From contig JARUPY010000533.1 in NCBI GenBank assembly GCA_029817715.1, positions 3,368,001 through 3,432,000 on the forward strand: a DNA stretch of 64,000 nt, written 5' to 3'. This DNA comes from Melastoma dodecandrum. Lineage: Eukaryota; Streptophyta; Magnoliopsida; Myrtales; Melastomataceae. The notes beneath the pieces were generated by a model, which saw only the letters and a program-made list of their open reading frames with translations, was not told the DNA's origin and did no database searches. The translations under genes and the position numbers were made by a program. Below, piece by piece: positions 17,041-29,413 of the stretch (its first letter is position 1; every line of letters starts with the position of its first letter).

Positions 17041-20000
17041 TCAAATATCTTCATCTTGGTCCTCTGCCTCTTCGAGAATAACATATTTTGCAGCTGGATT
17101 TACTATAGGAGATCGAATACCATCTTCTTCACCATGTCCACTCTGTAGCTTCTGATATCTGCAACCATATGAAGGGAATAGCAAACTAAGTGCTTGAGTT
17201 AAAACAAACGTTCCCTTGACTTTAGAGAACGACAGAATAAGGAATGAGATACAATTGATCAAGACCCAGCCAAGAGTGTCAATCAGCAGAATCATTGAAA
17301 CTTGAAACAAATGACGGATGCCACTGCTTAATAATCAAGACTATTAAAAAAACCAATTCAACAGCTACTCTCCATAACAAGATCAGAGAAAGCGTAGTCC
17401 AATAGTTACCCACAAAATCTTTTAATGGAAATTTTGTGCTGACAGCTGATTAAAGATGCTAGCCTTAAAATTCCACAACCAAAATGCTTTAAAAAAGAAA
17501 AATGGAAAATGACAAAATAAGACAAGCGAGTTTGTAGAGAGTCAGTAATTAACTTACTTGTACCAGTTAAACAAGCTCACTCCAATCATTATGATCAATA
17601 GTCCGACTCCTTTCAACCAGGTGAATTCTTCATGAAAGTAAAACACTGCGACCTGAAACAAGATTCCCCAAAAACATCTTATAATTTTCTGCAACCTAAG
17701 GCATTCTTTTCAAGGCAAAATAACTTCATCAACTAGGAAGGCATGCTAGAATAAAGGAGGCCTCAAGGTATCTCAAAATTGAAGCTCAATCATTATACAA
17801 CACCAACATAATATCTAGAATTGAAGGAAGAAACAGACTGGTTGCATCCACGTAAACACAACCTCTTCTTTAGAATTCATAGTTGCATAAATATCTCCCG
17901 CAAAGTAAAAGGACATATTGTAGTGTTTCTCTAGGAACTTATTCGGTATCATTTTAGGAGTTCTCATAATCTGAAGCTGCAGACCATTTGAGGGGGCACA
18001 ACGAAGGAAACAACAAGTTTTGTGCAGATCAAATGATGAACCAAACATACCAGAATTGTCACAGCTTCCTTAACCACACCCGCAATTGTCACAGTAACAG
18101 CACTAGTCACTGAGACAAGAACGTATTCTGTCAAGACCTGCAGCAATAGGGTGTCCAGAAATTTGATCCATGAAAACTCACATTCTGGAAGAAGGATAAC
18201 AATCCTTCAAATATCTACCAGAATCTTAATATTCATACCATAAAAAATGCCAATGTTCCACCGAGAAACATTAACAAGAAACTTCTAAAAATGTGCCATG
18301 AATTGTTGAAGTATTTATTCCCGTCGAATTCATGCCATGGATCCAAGAAGATGGAGAGCAAAGCAGTTGCTAACGCCATCACCGGCGAAATATAGCTCAT
18401 CAAAGTCAGCGGATCTCTTAAACCTGGACATATAAAGCAGTATTTTATGCTAATTATATCCCACTACAAGATAAAAATATCCTCCATATAAATATCAAAT
18501 TACACCAATAGATACATTGCAAAGCTTTGTACTGATAACCTTATGCAGGTAGATTTTCGTTTTCGACATCAGATAAATAAAAATCATTATTTCCTTAAGC
18601 ACTAGTTCATACTGCAGCTACAAAAAAGCTTTTAGCTGCTAACTTCTTAATTACAGCGACCTGTCAAAGAAATGCATCGATAACAGCAGGACAATAGATG
18701 GCTAACTGATCCAACTTGCAGGATCTTAACATCCTTTAACATGAATAGAAAAGCTATACTTACCATATGCTTCTTTCTTCATTTGGAAAATGACACGCCG
18801 ATGGGAAATGAGTTTTCCAAATCATTATGGACAGGAAAAAGTTAGTCTCAACAGTCCTGATTTAAAAAGATGGAGCCAAATAAATAACTGGTCATACCTG
18901 GAGCAATATTTGGGTCATGCACCACCGAAAGCCAGACATAACTGCTGCCAGCATCACAAAAATGAAGCCCCAAAACTCAAAAGAAGTCTCCTTTGCAACT
19001 GTGATGTAGAAAATGCTGAGTTAAGCCACAATACAAGGCCAGCATAACTACCACTGCAAGGCTCACACAGTTAAGTCCATAAGAAAGAATTTGATGGAAA
19101 GTCACCAAAAAAAATGTATTTTTCAATTAAAATGTTTGCATATTTGCCACATTAGAAGTTTTTCAACAAATATTAAATCTATGTAAGTTCACGTATGATA
19201 AGATGTAGGCAAAAAAATTAATGAACAATATAAGAGTACCTACAAAAAGTTCTTCAATACATCATAATCCATATCGGTGCAAAAATAAAAGCATTTCAAG
19301 TGTCTTTAATATCCATATTACCAGACTCTCAAAAACAGCCCTAGCCACCAAATCATGTAAGCCAAAGAAGAAACTGAATATATACCATAAATGTGTCCAA
19401 ATAAAACAAAAATGATTTATGGGAGGATGATAAATTACAAAAAAACAGACCAGAAACTAAGGTCATTACCCGTAAATAAGATTCCGACAGAGATAACAAT
19501 TATGATACCAAAGAGTTTGAGACTAGGTGACTCCAACCTTCAAGCAGAAAGAAAACTCAAATTAATCCATCAGACAGTCCCTTCTTTGTAAAGTCCCATC
19601 CCTTTTTTGACAGTTAGATGCTGATGAGAGAGAAAAAGGAAATGAATTTTGACAAAATATGTGTGGCTTGCAGGTTTTTCATAGATGACGACAAGGTTCA
19701 TTATCTGCATCAGCAGAAAGAATAAAACTAGCTAAACTAGCTAAACTAGCAGTGTATTCAGGGCCATTAGCAATATTATAAACAATAAAGAAACAAAGAT
19801 TCACCTGAAAGCAAATGCAAACAAGATAAGGAATATAGGGCCAGCTGATTTGCACTGCAAGGGAGAAAACAGCCAAATTAATCACCATTTTCTTTAAGAG
19901 GAACACAAAATAAGTGTAATTTAAGGAACACATTGATCATAATAAGCTGAGGAGTAGAGCAAACCATTGTTGCAAATGTAACGGAGATAAAAACGAGGGA

Positions 20001-21140
20001 TACATTGCTGAGGTTCACGTCCATTGCCGTTGCAAGTGCAGTGGGCACAACTGTGAAAGGAAATTCCATCTGCCGTATTAGTTGATAGAAAATCAATAAA
20101 TTTACAAGGTAAAAGTCGTCATACAAGATTTCGGTGAAATCATTCTGAGATAAATTCTAGTTAGACCAATAGATTTCACTAGTGCCAAAATGTTCAGTTT
20201 TTCACTGGCCTCACAGCCAGAAGTTGAAGTACAACTGTCACAATTTTACAATAAAATGAGACCAGTCGAGAAAAAATGCTGCAGCCAGCCAAAAATGTAT
20301 ACATATCTCTAACAATAAAAACTTCAAAGAAAACAGAATGTTCTGCCCTGGATAGAATAGGCTCCAAAGATGAACTCCTTTCAAACATATATTAAAATAA
20401 TATTTAAAGCTTTTTCAATAGTTTTTAACCCTTCTTGCTTCACCTAATTCTAAGAAAACTTCATGTTATTCCATAGATCTACTTTGTTCTCTCTTTAGAA
20501 AACTTTTCATTATCCAACAATTACAAAAACCCCTGTTAATGGCCTTCATTGGAATACAAGGTGAGGGGATTAACGGAAGGATATGATTACCTTTCACAAA
20601 GTAGTCTCTCCAAGACATGGTTTTGCCAGTTTGAAATCTATGAGACCAGCCCCATGTTATGAATTTGGATAGAAAAGCTTGCATTGTAAAGTGCATTGTA
20701 TTCATCAATAAAGGTGCTGGAAACTTTCCCATATGATTTCCAAGCAGGGTTTTGTTATATCTGAGAAAAAAAAACATCAATCATCGATGGGAGTGAAATT
20801 CTATCAAGTTCACAGAATAATTTCAAATTGAGAAAACCATACTAATTACTAATTTGCATGTAGAAACTTACAGGGTTAAGAAAGTGCTAAAAGTGTACCA
20901 CATGAGTATAAAGAATAATGTCTTCAGCACATTAGCAGCAGAAACAGGATCCTGTGAACTTCGTGCTGATGCTTCTGGATTACTAGCAGACGCTTGGTCT
21001 TCTGCAGTTAAATGAAAAGGCGTTCTTTCCCGTAAAGACCCATTTTCAATATTGAAGGATTCATAGTTCTGAAATTCGCTTCCTCGTCTTTCTGAATCAT
21101 TGCTATCTAAAGGTCCTCCATTTACATGCTTACTCTCCAT
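17041..21140 (-). CDS. TPT/nucleotide-sugar type membrane transporter (At1g06470-like)
   Basis: Predicted multi-pass carrier of the drug/metabolite superfamily, triose-phosphate-translocator branch; substrate unknown. Eleven exons, read downward, join in phase: 20872-21140, 20591-20760, 19965-20050, 19805-19854, 19470-19537, 18898-18998, 18764-18776, 18239-18423, 18051-18137, 17558-17652, 17041-17158, giving 413 residues. Markers are LFFILMWYTFSTFLTL, FPAPLLMNTMHF, VVPTALATAMDVNLSNVSLV, CKSAGPIFLILFAFAF, LRDPLTLMSYISPVMALAT, VKEAVTIL and a hydrophilic tail ending AKYVILEEAEDQDEDI. About ten membrane segments can be seen. One exon is only 13 bases. The start is uncertain: the frame stays open upstream to a TAG at 21321-21323 with no ATG, so a spliced longer N-terminus is possible. 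The region 19.0-19.4 kb is intron. Confidence 0.9.
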
Positions 21141-22580
21141 CTTCAACTTCAACTTACCAGAGTGATATCTACTATTTGTTAACAACCTGTTCTCTGGTTT
21201 ATGCTGCAGAAGAAATGGCAACTCAAAACCAACCTCTTCTACAGGGATATCTAAGTTCTCTTCTTTCTGACGGCTTATAGAAACTCTACAATCTCCAGTA
21301 CACCACCTTGAGAAAGACGGCTACCGTTGGAGACATATATCCCTGGTTCCACCATTAGCATGGTAGCCCTCTGTTTGCACAATTTCACTGGAAATAAGAT
21401 CAACACCTAACATCTCTTTGCAATTCAAAATCACATCGACTTCCACTTTCTTGAAGTTGAACAACACATAAGAACGCCATCTGTTCCCTACCAAAAGAAG
21501 CAGAATGTCTAATATCCCATCCCAAAAGCCAATCACTAGGAGGCCAAATTGTCTATCAATCCTCCCCGACAGAAAACTACGCAAACTTTCCTGCACCCAA
21601 GTAATTCCTAAACAGTCAAAGCAAGATAATTACCCACACCACGAAAGTAATTCAGATGTCATTTCCATGCAAAATCATAACAGAATTAAACCGGATAACC
21701 AGTAAACAACTGTGATTCACGCATCTTATCCCCACAAATGCACTTTATATGACTTCCACAACGAGGACCAGAAATACAAGCTTTATATATAGATAAATTA
21801 CTAATCCGAGAGCCACAATCACATCGCAAGGGACTCGCAATAGGAAGAACGTCGTCGCCAGATTTCAAAATTGGTAACAACGGATCGATGCATAAAAACC
21901 TCACAATAAAGAGGCGAGAAAGGATCCGAACTTTCTCCAAAAACTATCATCCTTCATCCCCGTGCCGACGAGCGACAACAACAAAAGGCATCAACCCGGC
22001 AACAATTGAGATCACCAATCAACGCAAAAGCGATGTACCCACTTCAAGAAACCAAATCAAATCGCGTCAAGTTCGAATCTTTAGCAAGAAAAAGAAACTT
22101 ACACTGAGGGAGAACTCCCGGGGACGTATGGATCCGACAAGGGAAATCGAGGGAACCAGATTTTGGGATCGGTTTGAGGGTGTTTATTGTTTAAGTTATA
22201 GTCCTGGTCGATGGTGGTTGAGCAATCCGACGTTTGTTAAGAGAGGCCAAAAGACGTGGATCCGAAGATGATACCAAGACAAAAAGGCTTTCTCCTTTGC
22301 TTGTTTCTGGGTGCAAAAGGAAGATCGAAAGTGATATTGGATTTCCCTCGTGCTATTTTTGCTATCTATTTCATGGGTTTTTAGCATCCATTCCATCGGC
22401 ATCGTGTTTGAGCTATAACATTTATTAGGCGACATGTTCGTCAAATAATTACTAACAGAAATTCCATCTAACAAAGTGGTATCAACAGGATGCAGAGTAT
22501 GTGAATGTGATGAATGCTGCGATATCTCCAGTATCGAGTATATGGTAATGTATAGAAAGGGAACGATCTCTCTCTTTCTC
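21141..22580 (-). other. Transporter leader, leader intron and intergenic gap
   Basis: A likely first noncoding exon ends with donor CCCTCAGT/GTAAGT at about 22102-22103 on the minus strand, and possible acceptors follow at 21592 and 21324. The segment 21141-21320 is open in the transporter frame (it includes EEVGFELPFLLQ) but has no ATG. The remaining bases up to 22580 are the gap to the heat-shock factor stop. No repeat was noticed. Confidence 0.45.
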
Positions 22581-24057
22581 TCATGTCCTTTCCGCGGATC
22601 CGAGGTTCCCCGTGATCTTCCGCAGGTCGTTTACGTAGTGGGGATGCCACCAGAACTTCCCCTCGCTGTCCGTCTTGCCACTGCTCTCCCTTCCGCAACC
22701 GTCCTCATCCCTCCTTTCCGACTGGACTTCCTGAGAGTCGGATGGGCACGACGGGGCTTCCGTCAGGAACTGCTCCCAGAAAAGATCGTTGACTGCGGTT
22801 GGCGCTTCGAGATCTTCTTCCGGAACCTCCTCTTCTTTCACAATGTCTATGTCGGCAGTCGTGCTGGATGGCTCCGCATTCACGTCGATCACAGTCGATT
22901 TCATGCTTATATCCACATTTAGGCATATGGAGGATGTGTCCGGGCTTTCCACCTGGTGATCTTCGCCCCCGTATCCGCCCAATTCTGGGGAACATTTGAT
23001 GTCCTTGGAAGAGGATCGAGACCTCGGAGAGAAGTCGTCGATCTGATAGTCCGAGTCCCCAGAGAAATCTTCTTTTCCAGCGACAAATACAGGGGACTGC
23101 TGAGCGGACGCGGCAAAATCGGCCTGCTCTTCCCCAAGGGTTTTTCGGATCCCGTGGACAAATCTATCCCAAAGATCTAACGAGGAGTCAAACTTCTGCA
23201 CCTTTTCAGCGTCTGGCCGCAACATCGGAACCACTCCGAGTAGATTCTCAGCAGCGGACTCTTCAAAGTGCTGACCCAATTCCGGCAACCTTCTCTTTTT
23301 GTTATGAAACTCTGTCTGCTGCATAAGGGCTGAAGCGAACCCGGGATTCTGCATCATCTGTGACACACTGGCAATCAGGTGCATCTGCTTCTCCTCCATC
23401 CCCTGCAACTGCTTCCGCAGCACATGTAACTGAAGCTCGACGCCCTGATTATCGCCCTGGTACCGCTGCAGCTCCGACTGCAGCAAACCCCTCTCGTGAT
23501 GTAGCCTCTTGATCTCCTCCTCGTATGCTTGCCTCTCAGCATCACTCAACCGAACCCCTTGTGCGGAATGGCTGTGGATCGGCTTCCGCCGGTAGATGTT
23601 AATGAGGAGTTGCCTCTCCCCCCGGATGAACTCCTCGTTCGCAAATTCCCACTGCTCTGGATCGATCTTCCTAAACCCCTAAAAAACAAACCAAATCAAA
23701 CAGTTATCAACACCCAGAATATCCCGATCCGATTTCCAATCGCAAGACTGATCCGACCCAACAAATCGGGAACCATCCCCGAAAACACCGACGGGATACA
23801 ACACAACCCACAATCCTTACATAGGTATTGAGCTGGCGGACGAAGCTGGAGAAGTTATTGTGCTTGAAGTACTTGGGGAGGAGCTCCCTGGAGAACTCGG
23901 GGGGGTTCCAGACGACAAAACTGCATCCGCCGTCGCTCCACGAGACGAGATAATTGGTCTGGGGGTCATCGACCATCTCATAGGTCTTGACGAGGAAGGG
24001 AGCCGGAGCGGCGGGCTTACCCGCCTGCTGCTGTTGGCTGGATTGCTGCTGATCCAT
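22581..24057 (-). CDS. HSFA4: Class A heat-shock transcription factor, A4 type
   Basis: Nuclear DNA-binding activator of stress genes. Two exons, 23821-24057 and 22581-23678, give 444 residues. The intron (142 bases) sits inside the DNA-binding domain after [10 protein letters not shown], the position conserved in plant HSFs. Domains in order: DNA-binding domain about 20-115 ([52 protein letters not shown]), the linker, and the oligomerisation coiled coil about 130-195 with the class A insertion ([19 protein letters not shown]). A first activator motif [11 protein letters not shown] and a second, [12 protein letters not shown], follow. The end [20 protein letters not shown] resembles the A4 C-terminus. 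The ATG in [11 protein letters not shown] was chosen; no in-frame ATG lies just upstream. A5 is the nearest alternative but has a different C-terminus. Confidence 0.92.
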
Positions 24058-26000
24058 GAAATCACATACAAAACGGGAAGGGGGAGAGTGAAGGGAGTGC
24101 AAAACGAACAGGGCGAGGGGGGGCTGCTGCTGCTGAAGGCGAAGCTGAAAGTTTTGATCTTTTGGCTTTGCGTGAGAGAGGGGAAAGAGAAGAAAGGCTC
24201 CAAAGGAAAAGGAAAGTGAAGGGTGGGGTGGGGGGTTGAATTTTGTGGTTGTTTTTGGGGGGCGTGTCCCTCTGGTCGTTGCTCGAGTTTAATTCTTTGG
24301 CTATTTATTTTTTTATCTGTCAGGAAAAATTGGGGGGGGGGAGGCAAAAGCGAGTCATGGGATTCCCGCTTTGATTGGAGACGCAGTCTGCTGGTCGTCA
24401 TTGGTGGGCGGTGGACCGGAGACCACCCCCTTTCCGATCACGGAGGCCTTCCCTTTCTGCTTAGGTTAAGACCCGGAACGATGTCGTCCGCCCCCAAACT
24501 GTTTTAATTGTTTGGTACGCGTGGCAGAGGGCGGATGGCCATTTTAACCAGAAGCGTGGCCATTTTAATCAGAAGCGGAGGGAGAGCCACCCAACCCAAC
24601 AAACTCCCGGTTGATGTCATAGAACCCGCTAAATTTATATACTGGACTCTGACATGTGATCAGAATATTTAAACTTACCCGACGACGAGGGAGGAGGAAC
24701 TGTGAATTATGTATGTTTCGTACGCTTGCTTATGACGTGATCGTGAGCGCGTTGGCGGGGATGTCAAACACGCGGTTATCGAAATATATTTGTTTGTATT
24801 AAAATATTGGGGGAGAAGGTGTGAAATGTCAGTAGTCATATTCTTAACGAACCCCCGAGAATGTGTGCGCGTGGGAAAGAATATTAAGGGGCAGGGGGTG
24901 GGGGAGTGTTTCTGGATGGGCGTGATTTGACGGAATTGCCCTTGCTCGGAGATTGATCATGTTTGACTAGACCGACGTTTTCCGGGATTGAGCCTTGATG
25001 CAGATTAGATTGTTCTCAAAACTATTTTACTATTTATTTTGAAAATTCCTCTATTTTAATGAATTGTACTTTTTCACAAGTTGAGTTCAAGTTACTTAAT
25101 AGTTTTTAAAGTTTTTAATTTAATTCAATTTATAAGATAACGGAAATTCAATAAATACGAATTGATTTTATAAAATTCGAGTTTTTTAAAGAGCGAGAAC
25201 TAGATATTCGTAAAATTTTGAAAGTTAGTAAAATATAACATGAAATATTTCACGACCAACTTTATTTACATAAAAAAAACTCTTTCGAGATTAATATGGT
25301 TTATGTATGACGTTAACTATTTCATTATTACTGTTGTTGGCGGTGGTTACGGATATCAACTAGCCAAGTGGGAGGCGGGGGTCATTCAATGTTGTTTGGA
25401 CCCGGCAACAACAACTACTCGAAATATTTGGACAACGACACCCACGAATTACATGACAACGAGAAGATGACATGTGATGATTTTTTATTCACCAGGACTG
25501 TTAAAATGAGTTCCGTGGTAAGAATCCACCAATCCAAAATCTCAATATCTTAAGTTCGATTAGAAGCATGATTACAATTGTTGACACGCACAAACAAAAT
25601 ATGGACCGGGGGGTAAAGAATTTAAGACTTTGGCTTGACTGAAAAATTTGCAGGTTTAGGTCGTATGTTGACTTTGACTCCGGTCAAATAAGTCGGCCCA
25701 CTAATTTTTCCACCTTCATTTGACTCAACAAAAAACAACGATAATGCTCTTCAGATATGAAATATTTTCATAAATAAAATTATCAAATTAAATAGGAGGC
25801 ATATTTCTCTTTACGATAAAGTTCTCATATAACTTATATAAACTCTTTGTTTCTGCTTAATAATCTAATTTTCTTTTGTTTTGAATCATTCGCATATTAC
25901 AACGAGGAAGATATAATTAATGAATGTTTTATTCTTAAATAATATTACATAACACTTGGCAACCCCCCAAAAATGCCTTGGAAAGTTCTACCGGAATAAA
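24058..26000. other. Intergenic, heat-shock factor promoter side
   Basis: AT-rich beyond about 25 kb. A 21-bp tandem repeat lies at 24536-24577 (TGGCCATTTTAA in both copies, one base apart). Short G runs occur near 24333 and 24890-24905. No gene, hairpin or transposon end was recognised. Confidence 0.4.
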
Positions 26001-26009
26001 ATAATTTAA

Positions 26010-26240
26010 TGGTTTGTTTGGTTTTCTCGGGATGAAACGAGAAATGAAATGCAATGGATCAAGAAATTAAATGAAATGTTCAATTTCGTAGCCTCATAAA
26101 GAAATGGATGAAAATAAAAAATGAAATGGAATGCAAGTTCATTCCGATTCATTTTGGAAGAAGTACACGTCGACATGAGCCGGAATATAATCAAATATGT
26201 TTTATTCCGACTGCCATTTTGGAAACCAAACACTACGAGA
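26010..26240. mobile_element. Possible MITE with GTTTGGTTT-type ends
   Basis: The left end reads GGTTTGTTTGGTTTTC and the right end, read on the opposite strand, GTAGTGTTTGGTTTCC, so the ends form an imperfect inverted pair about 230 bases apart. The inside is rich in GAAATGAAATG-type repeats. I found no clear target duplication, so the class is unknown. Confidence 0.35.
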
Positions 26241-27397
26241 CAGGGGAACTACCATCCACCAAACCCTCACTATCTTTTTCGGTTTGGGATGGGAAATGAT
26301 GTAGGGGGGCGATTCAACCATTCATGGGAAGATGAATTGAAGGAAGAACAGTGAGACAATAAAGGGAAAAGAAAGACGGTAAAATGAAGAAAAAACCAAG
26401 ACGTAAAATATTAATGTGAAAGCAAGTCGGGCGAAAATTTTAATATCCTAATTTTGGGTACATCTTATTTAAAAAAATAAATAAATAAAATTCTAATTAA
26501 GCCCTTAATTAACAAAGTGTTTACACCATGTAATTTTGGGCTGTAAATTGTGATTTGAGTGAAGCACAATCGATAAATATAATAGTTAAGTTGATTCAAG
26601 GAATATATAATTTGTCAAATTAGTCTACTGCAAAAAATCTCATTTCTCGAAGAGAATCTAATTAGTCAAACATTTTTCCCGGAGAAAATCTAACCTTATC
26701 GAGGTTTCGCAGCGACCGCCGCGCCCTCCTACTCATCGAGGCATGACCCTTGCCCCGATGGAGAGAATCTAATCAGTCGATTTTCTCGACGGAGAAAATC
26801 TAACCTGGAGGATTCTCTTGGATAAAATCTAATGATCATCTAATTTTATGGATAATCTTGAAGATAATATTTTACAGATAGAAAGTCACAATTAAAACTT
26901 ACGGAAATTAAAGATAACTGTTAAATGGAAGTTGAAGGATCAAGAATAATCGTCATTAAAGATTATCAGAAGATCAACACATAATCAACAACACACATAT
27001 ACTTTTTTCTTTATTTTATTTTTTGGGTAGAATCTCTAAGTAATCTTTAGGAATATCAATAATATTCTCTTACACGACAATTATTCAAAGACTACAAAGG
27101 GCGGCTTAGTTGTCTTCTGTAACTTGTTCTCTAAAAATAGAAGTAAGTGTTCTTGTTCATGCATTCTTATTTTTGTGCTTTACATTACTGTTTGTCTAAA
27201 AATCTTGACAACCACATTTCTTTAACCATGTGTTAGTCAATGTTATATCACGACGTGTTTATAGAGAAAATATAAAGACAACTAGAAATTTCGCCATAAA
27301 AGGAAATAAATATTAATATTTAAAAAACATGCGCGAGGAGTTGGAGACATTTTAAGGGGTTTAAATTTTCGTTAGGTATCTACATGCCTAATAATCT
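26241..27397. other. AT-rich intergenic DNA with degenerate short repeats
   Basis: Between about 26635 and 26830 the phrases GAGAATCTAAT, GAGAAAATCTAAC and GATAAAATCTAAT recur at irregular spacing around a small GC-rich island. No coding frame or known family was recognised. Confidence 0.4.
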
Positions 27398-27511
27398 ATC
27401 TTGAAACATCTTCCATCTATTTTCCGTTTGTATATATGATTATAACATAAGCTTATCTTGAAACATCTTCCATCTATTTTCCGTTTGTATGTATGATTAT
27501 AACATAAGCTT
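27398..27511. repeat. 57-bp tandem duplication
   Basis: Copies 27398-27454 and 27455-27511 both run from ATCTTGAAACATC to ATAACATAAGCTT and differ at one base (TATATATG against TATGTATG). The near identity points to a recent local duplication. Confidence 0.9.
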
Positions 27512-27816
27512 TACTAATTTATATCGATTGTGATATCGTGTTATATCTTATACCCCATTATCAAAACAAGAAAATGAAATACAAGAAAAAGACAATGAAT
27601 TTCTTAAGAGGCAAAATACCTTGCTCATATCCTAATACTTAGGGCCAAGAGAAGAGAAGGTCGCGTTTACGACCGAGTCATGGAAGAATACGGGGAAGAA
27701 GATCGACTTATGTGGGCAATCTGGGGAGGAGTAGTAGGGCGGGACAGGATTCAAGAATTTCCCAGAGTTCTTGTCCTGAAAGTAAAGTTCCAAGCATAAG
27801 TATGATGGATTCATCG

Positions 27817-28310
27817 TGTTGCGTGTAGATTGCTGAAGATAGCTAGAGTATGGAGTGAAGATCGCAGAGGAGCTGTAGCGGTGAAGGCTGGCTATTCTGT
27901 TGCTGCTATGCTGCTGAAGTTTGGAAGAGGAAGCAAATTGTTGCTGTGGGAAACGGGAGCAGCGTTTATATTAGTTAGGGATGATAGGCCATGTATATGT
28001 GGGCCGTGTATATGTGAGCCGTGTGTGTGTGTGAGGATAAATAGCCTGAGTTGGGGGAAACAGTTAGTTAGTTAGTTCGTGGAAGTTGTTAGAAGACAGC
28101 AGAGTTGCTGTGGTGTCGCGCCCAAGGCGGTGACGAGTGGAATTGTAAATCTGGTGATTGGGCTATCGGAGATTGGTGTAATTGACGATCCGTGTGTTGA
28201 TTCTGTTGAATGAGCAATTGCTGCGTTGTTCCTCGTTGTTTGTGTGGGATTGTTGAACTATGGCTGTCAAATCGGCTCTACTGCATTTTATTACTGAATT
28301 ACACGGATCA
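27817..28310 (+). repeat. 5' LTR of the gypsy element (494 bp)
   Basis: TG...CA ends, preceded by CATCG. It differs in length from the 3' copy by one extra 15-base unit near 28007 (a TATATGTGAGCCGTG duplication beside GTGTGTG), which accounts exactly for 494 against 479 bases. Confidence 0.95.
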
Positions 28311-28322
28311 AGGGTATCAGAT
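28311..28322 (+). other. Primer-binding site of the gypsy element
   Basis: AGGGTATCAGAT follows the 5' LTR directly. It resembles the complement of the initiator tRNA-Met 3' end (TGGTATCAGAGC), the usual primer of plant chromoviruses. Confidence 0.75.
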
Positions 28323-28339
28323 CATTGATCCTTGTCGTA

Positions 28340-29413
28340 ATGGTTGAGAAACGGTCGGAGGAGATGAGGAAGGAGCAGGAAGCGTTCGGAGTGGTCGTGA
28401 GAAGTTTGGCAGATCAGATGAAAACTCTTGCGTCGCAAGTGCAGGAAATACAAGCCCAGACGTCGACGCAATGGAAGGCGATGAAGAAATTTATTTGTGG
28501 AATTGAGAAGCTGAGGGATACAGATTCGTCTGTAGCGGAAGGAGTAACTCCGGAGTCGAGGATGGAAGTTGGTGGGGAAGGCAGAATCCAGAATTCTCAT
28601 AGTTTTGTTTTACCTAAAATCGAATTTCCAGATTTCGATGGAACAAACTTAGAAGATTGGTTGTACAAATGTCAGTGGTACTTTGAACTAGAGAGTGTGC
28701 CGAATGACAAGAAGGTACAGTTGGCTTCCTTGTATTTGTTTGGAGGCGCACTCCAATGGCATTACACGTTAATGAAGAATAGGAGTGGTGATACAGCGAT
28801 AAAGTGGGAAGATTATATGGATGCGCTGAATAAGAGGTTTAGAAAAGAAGTGTTTGAGGATCCAATGGGCAAGATGGAAAATTTAAAGCAGGAAGGGGAG
28901 TTCCATAACTTGTATGCGTATATGGAGGAGTTCGATGTGTGTTTGAGGCGAGTTTTAGAAAAATTGGACTTACCAATGGCCTTTCAAGTAAGTCTATTCA
29001 TTAATGGACTTAAGGAAGAGTACAGGAGCACCTTATGGTTATTGAAGCCAACTGATTTGCTGACGGTGCAGACTAATGCCCGCATAATTAGTCGGGATGT
29101 GCCTCCGGGTGAGATGAGTATGGCTGTAAGTAAGCCTTTTAGATTGGTCAGGAGTAACCAAACAATGATGCCTGGGAAGAGTGGTATATTCACAGAGAAC
29201 AAGGATCGGGAGTCAATCAATTCGAAGTTGGGACCATCTGTTGCTGAGAAGGCGGCTGAATCGAGGATTAGTCATACCTTTCTTGTCAGTGTTTCTACAT
29301 CAGTGGGCAGAAGACGATTAACTCAAGAAGAAGTAGATGAAAGAAGATTAAAAGGGTTGTGTTTTACCTGTAACGAACCTTTTAGCCGGAATCATAAGTG
29401 CCTTAAGAAGTAG
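28340..29413 (+). CDS. gag: gag of the gypsy element
   Basis: Open from the ATG at 28340 to TAG at 29411-29413 (357 residues). The retrotransposon gag core spans about residues 90-230, with FPDFDGTNLEDWLYKCQWYF and FHNLYAYMEEFDVCLRRVLE. Near the end a single knuckle reads CFTCNEPFSRNHKC. The frame continues past the TAG into the protease region, so the stop may be a mutation of an originally continuous gag-pol frame rather than a natural end. This is the only domain block still uninterrupted. Confidence 0.9.
   Translation: MVEKRSEEMRKEQEAFGVVVRSLADQMKTLASQVQEIQAQTSTQWKAMKKFICGIEKLRDTDSSVAEGVTPESRMEVGGEGRIQNSHSFVLPKIEFPDFDGTNLEDWLYKCQWYFELESVPNDKKVQLASLYLFGGALQWHYTLMKNRSGDTAIKWEDYMDALNKRFRKEVFEDPMGKMENLKQEGEFHNLYAYMEEFDVCLRRVLEKLDLPMAFQVSLFINGLKEEYRSTLWLLKPTDLLTVQTNARIISRDVPPGEMSMAVSKPFRLVRSNQTMMPGKSGIFTENKDRESINSKLGPSVAEKAAESRISHTFLVSVSTSVGRRRLTQEEVDERRLKGLCFTCNEPFSRNHKCLKK

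Noticed and set aside
23817..24401. 194-codon minus-strand frame over the heat-shock factor start
   Set aside because: It overlaps the conserved DNA-binding domain exon in another frame; serine/proline-rich shadow.
27632..27814. 60-codon minus-strand frame ending at the gypsy insertion site, as a gene split by the element
   Set aside because: Joining the flanks across the target site gives no recognisable protein in any frame.
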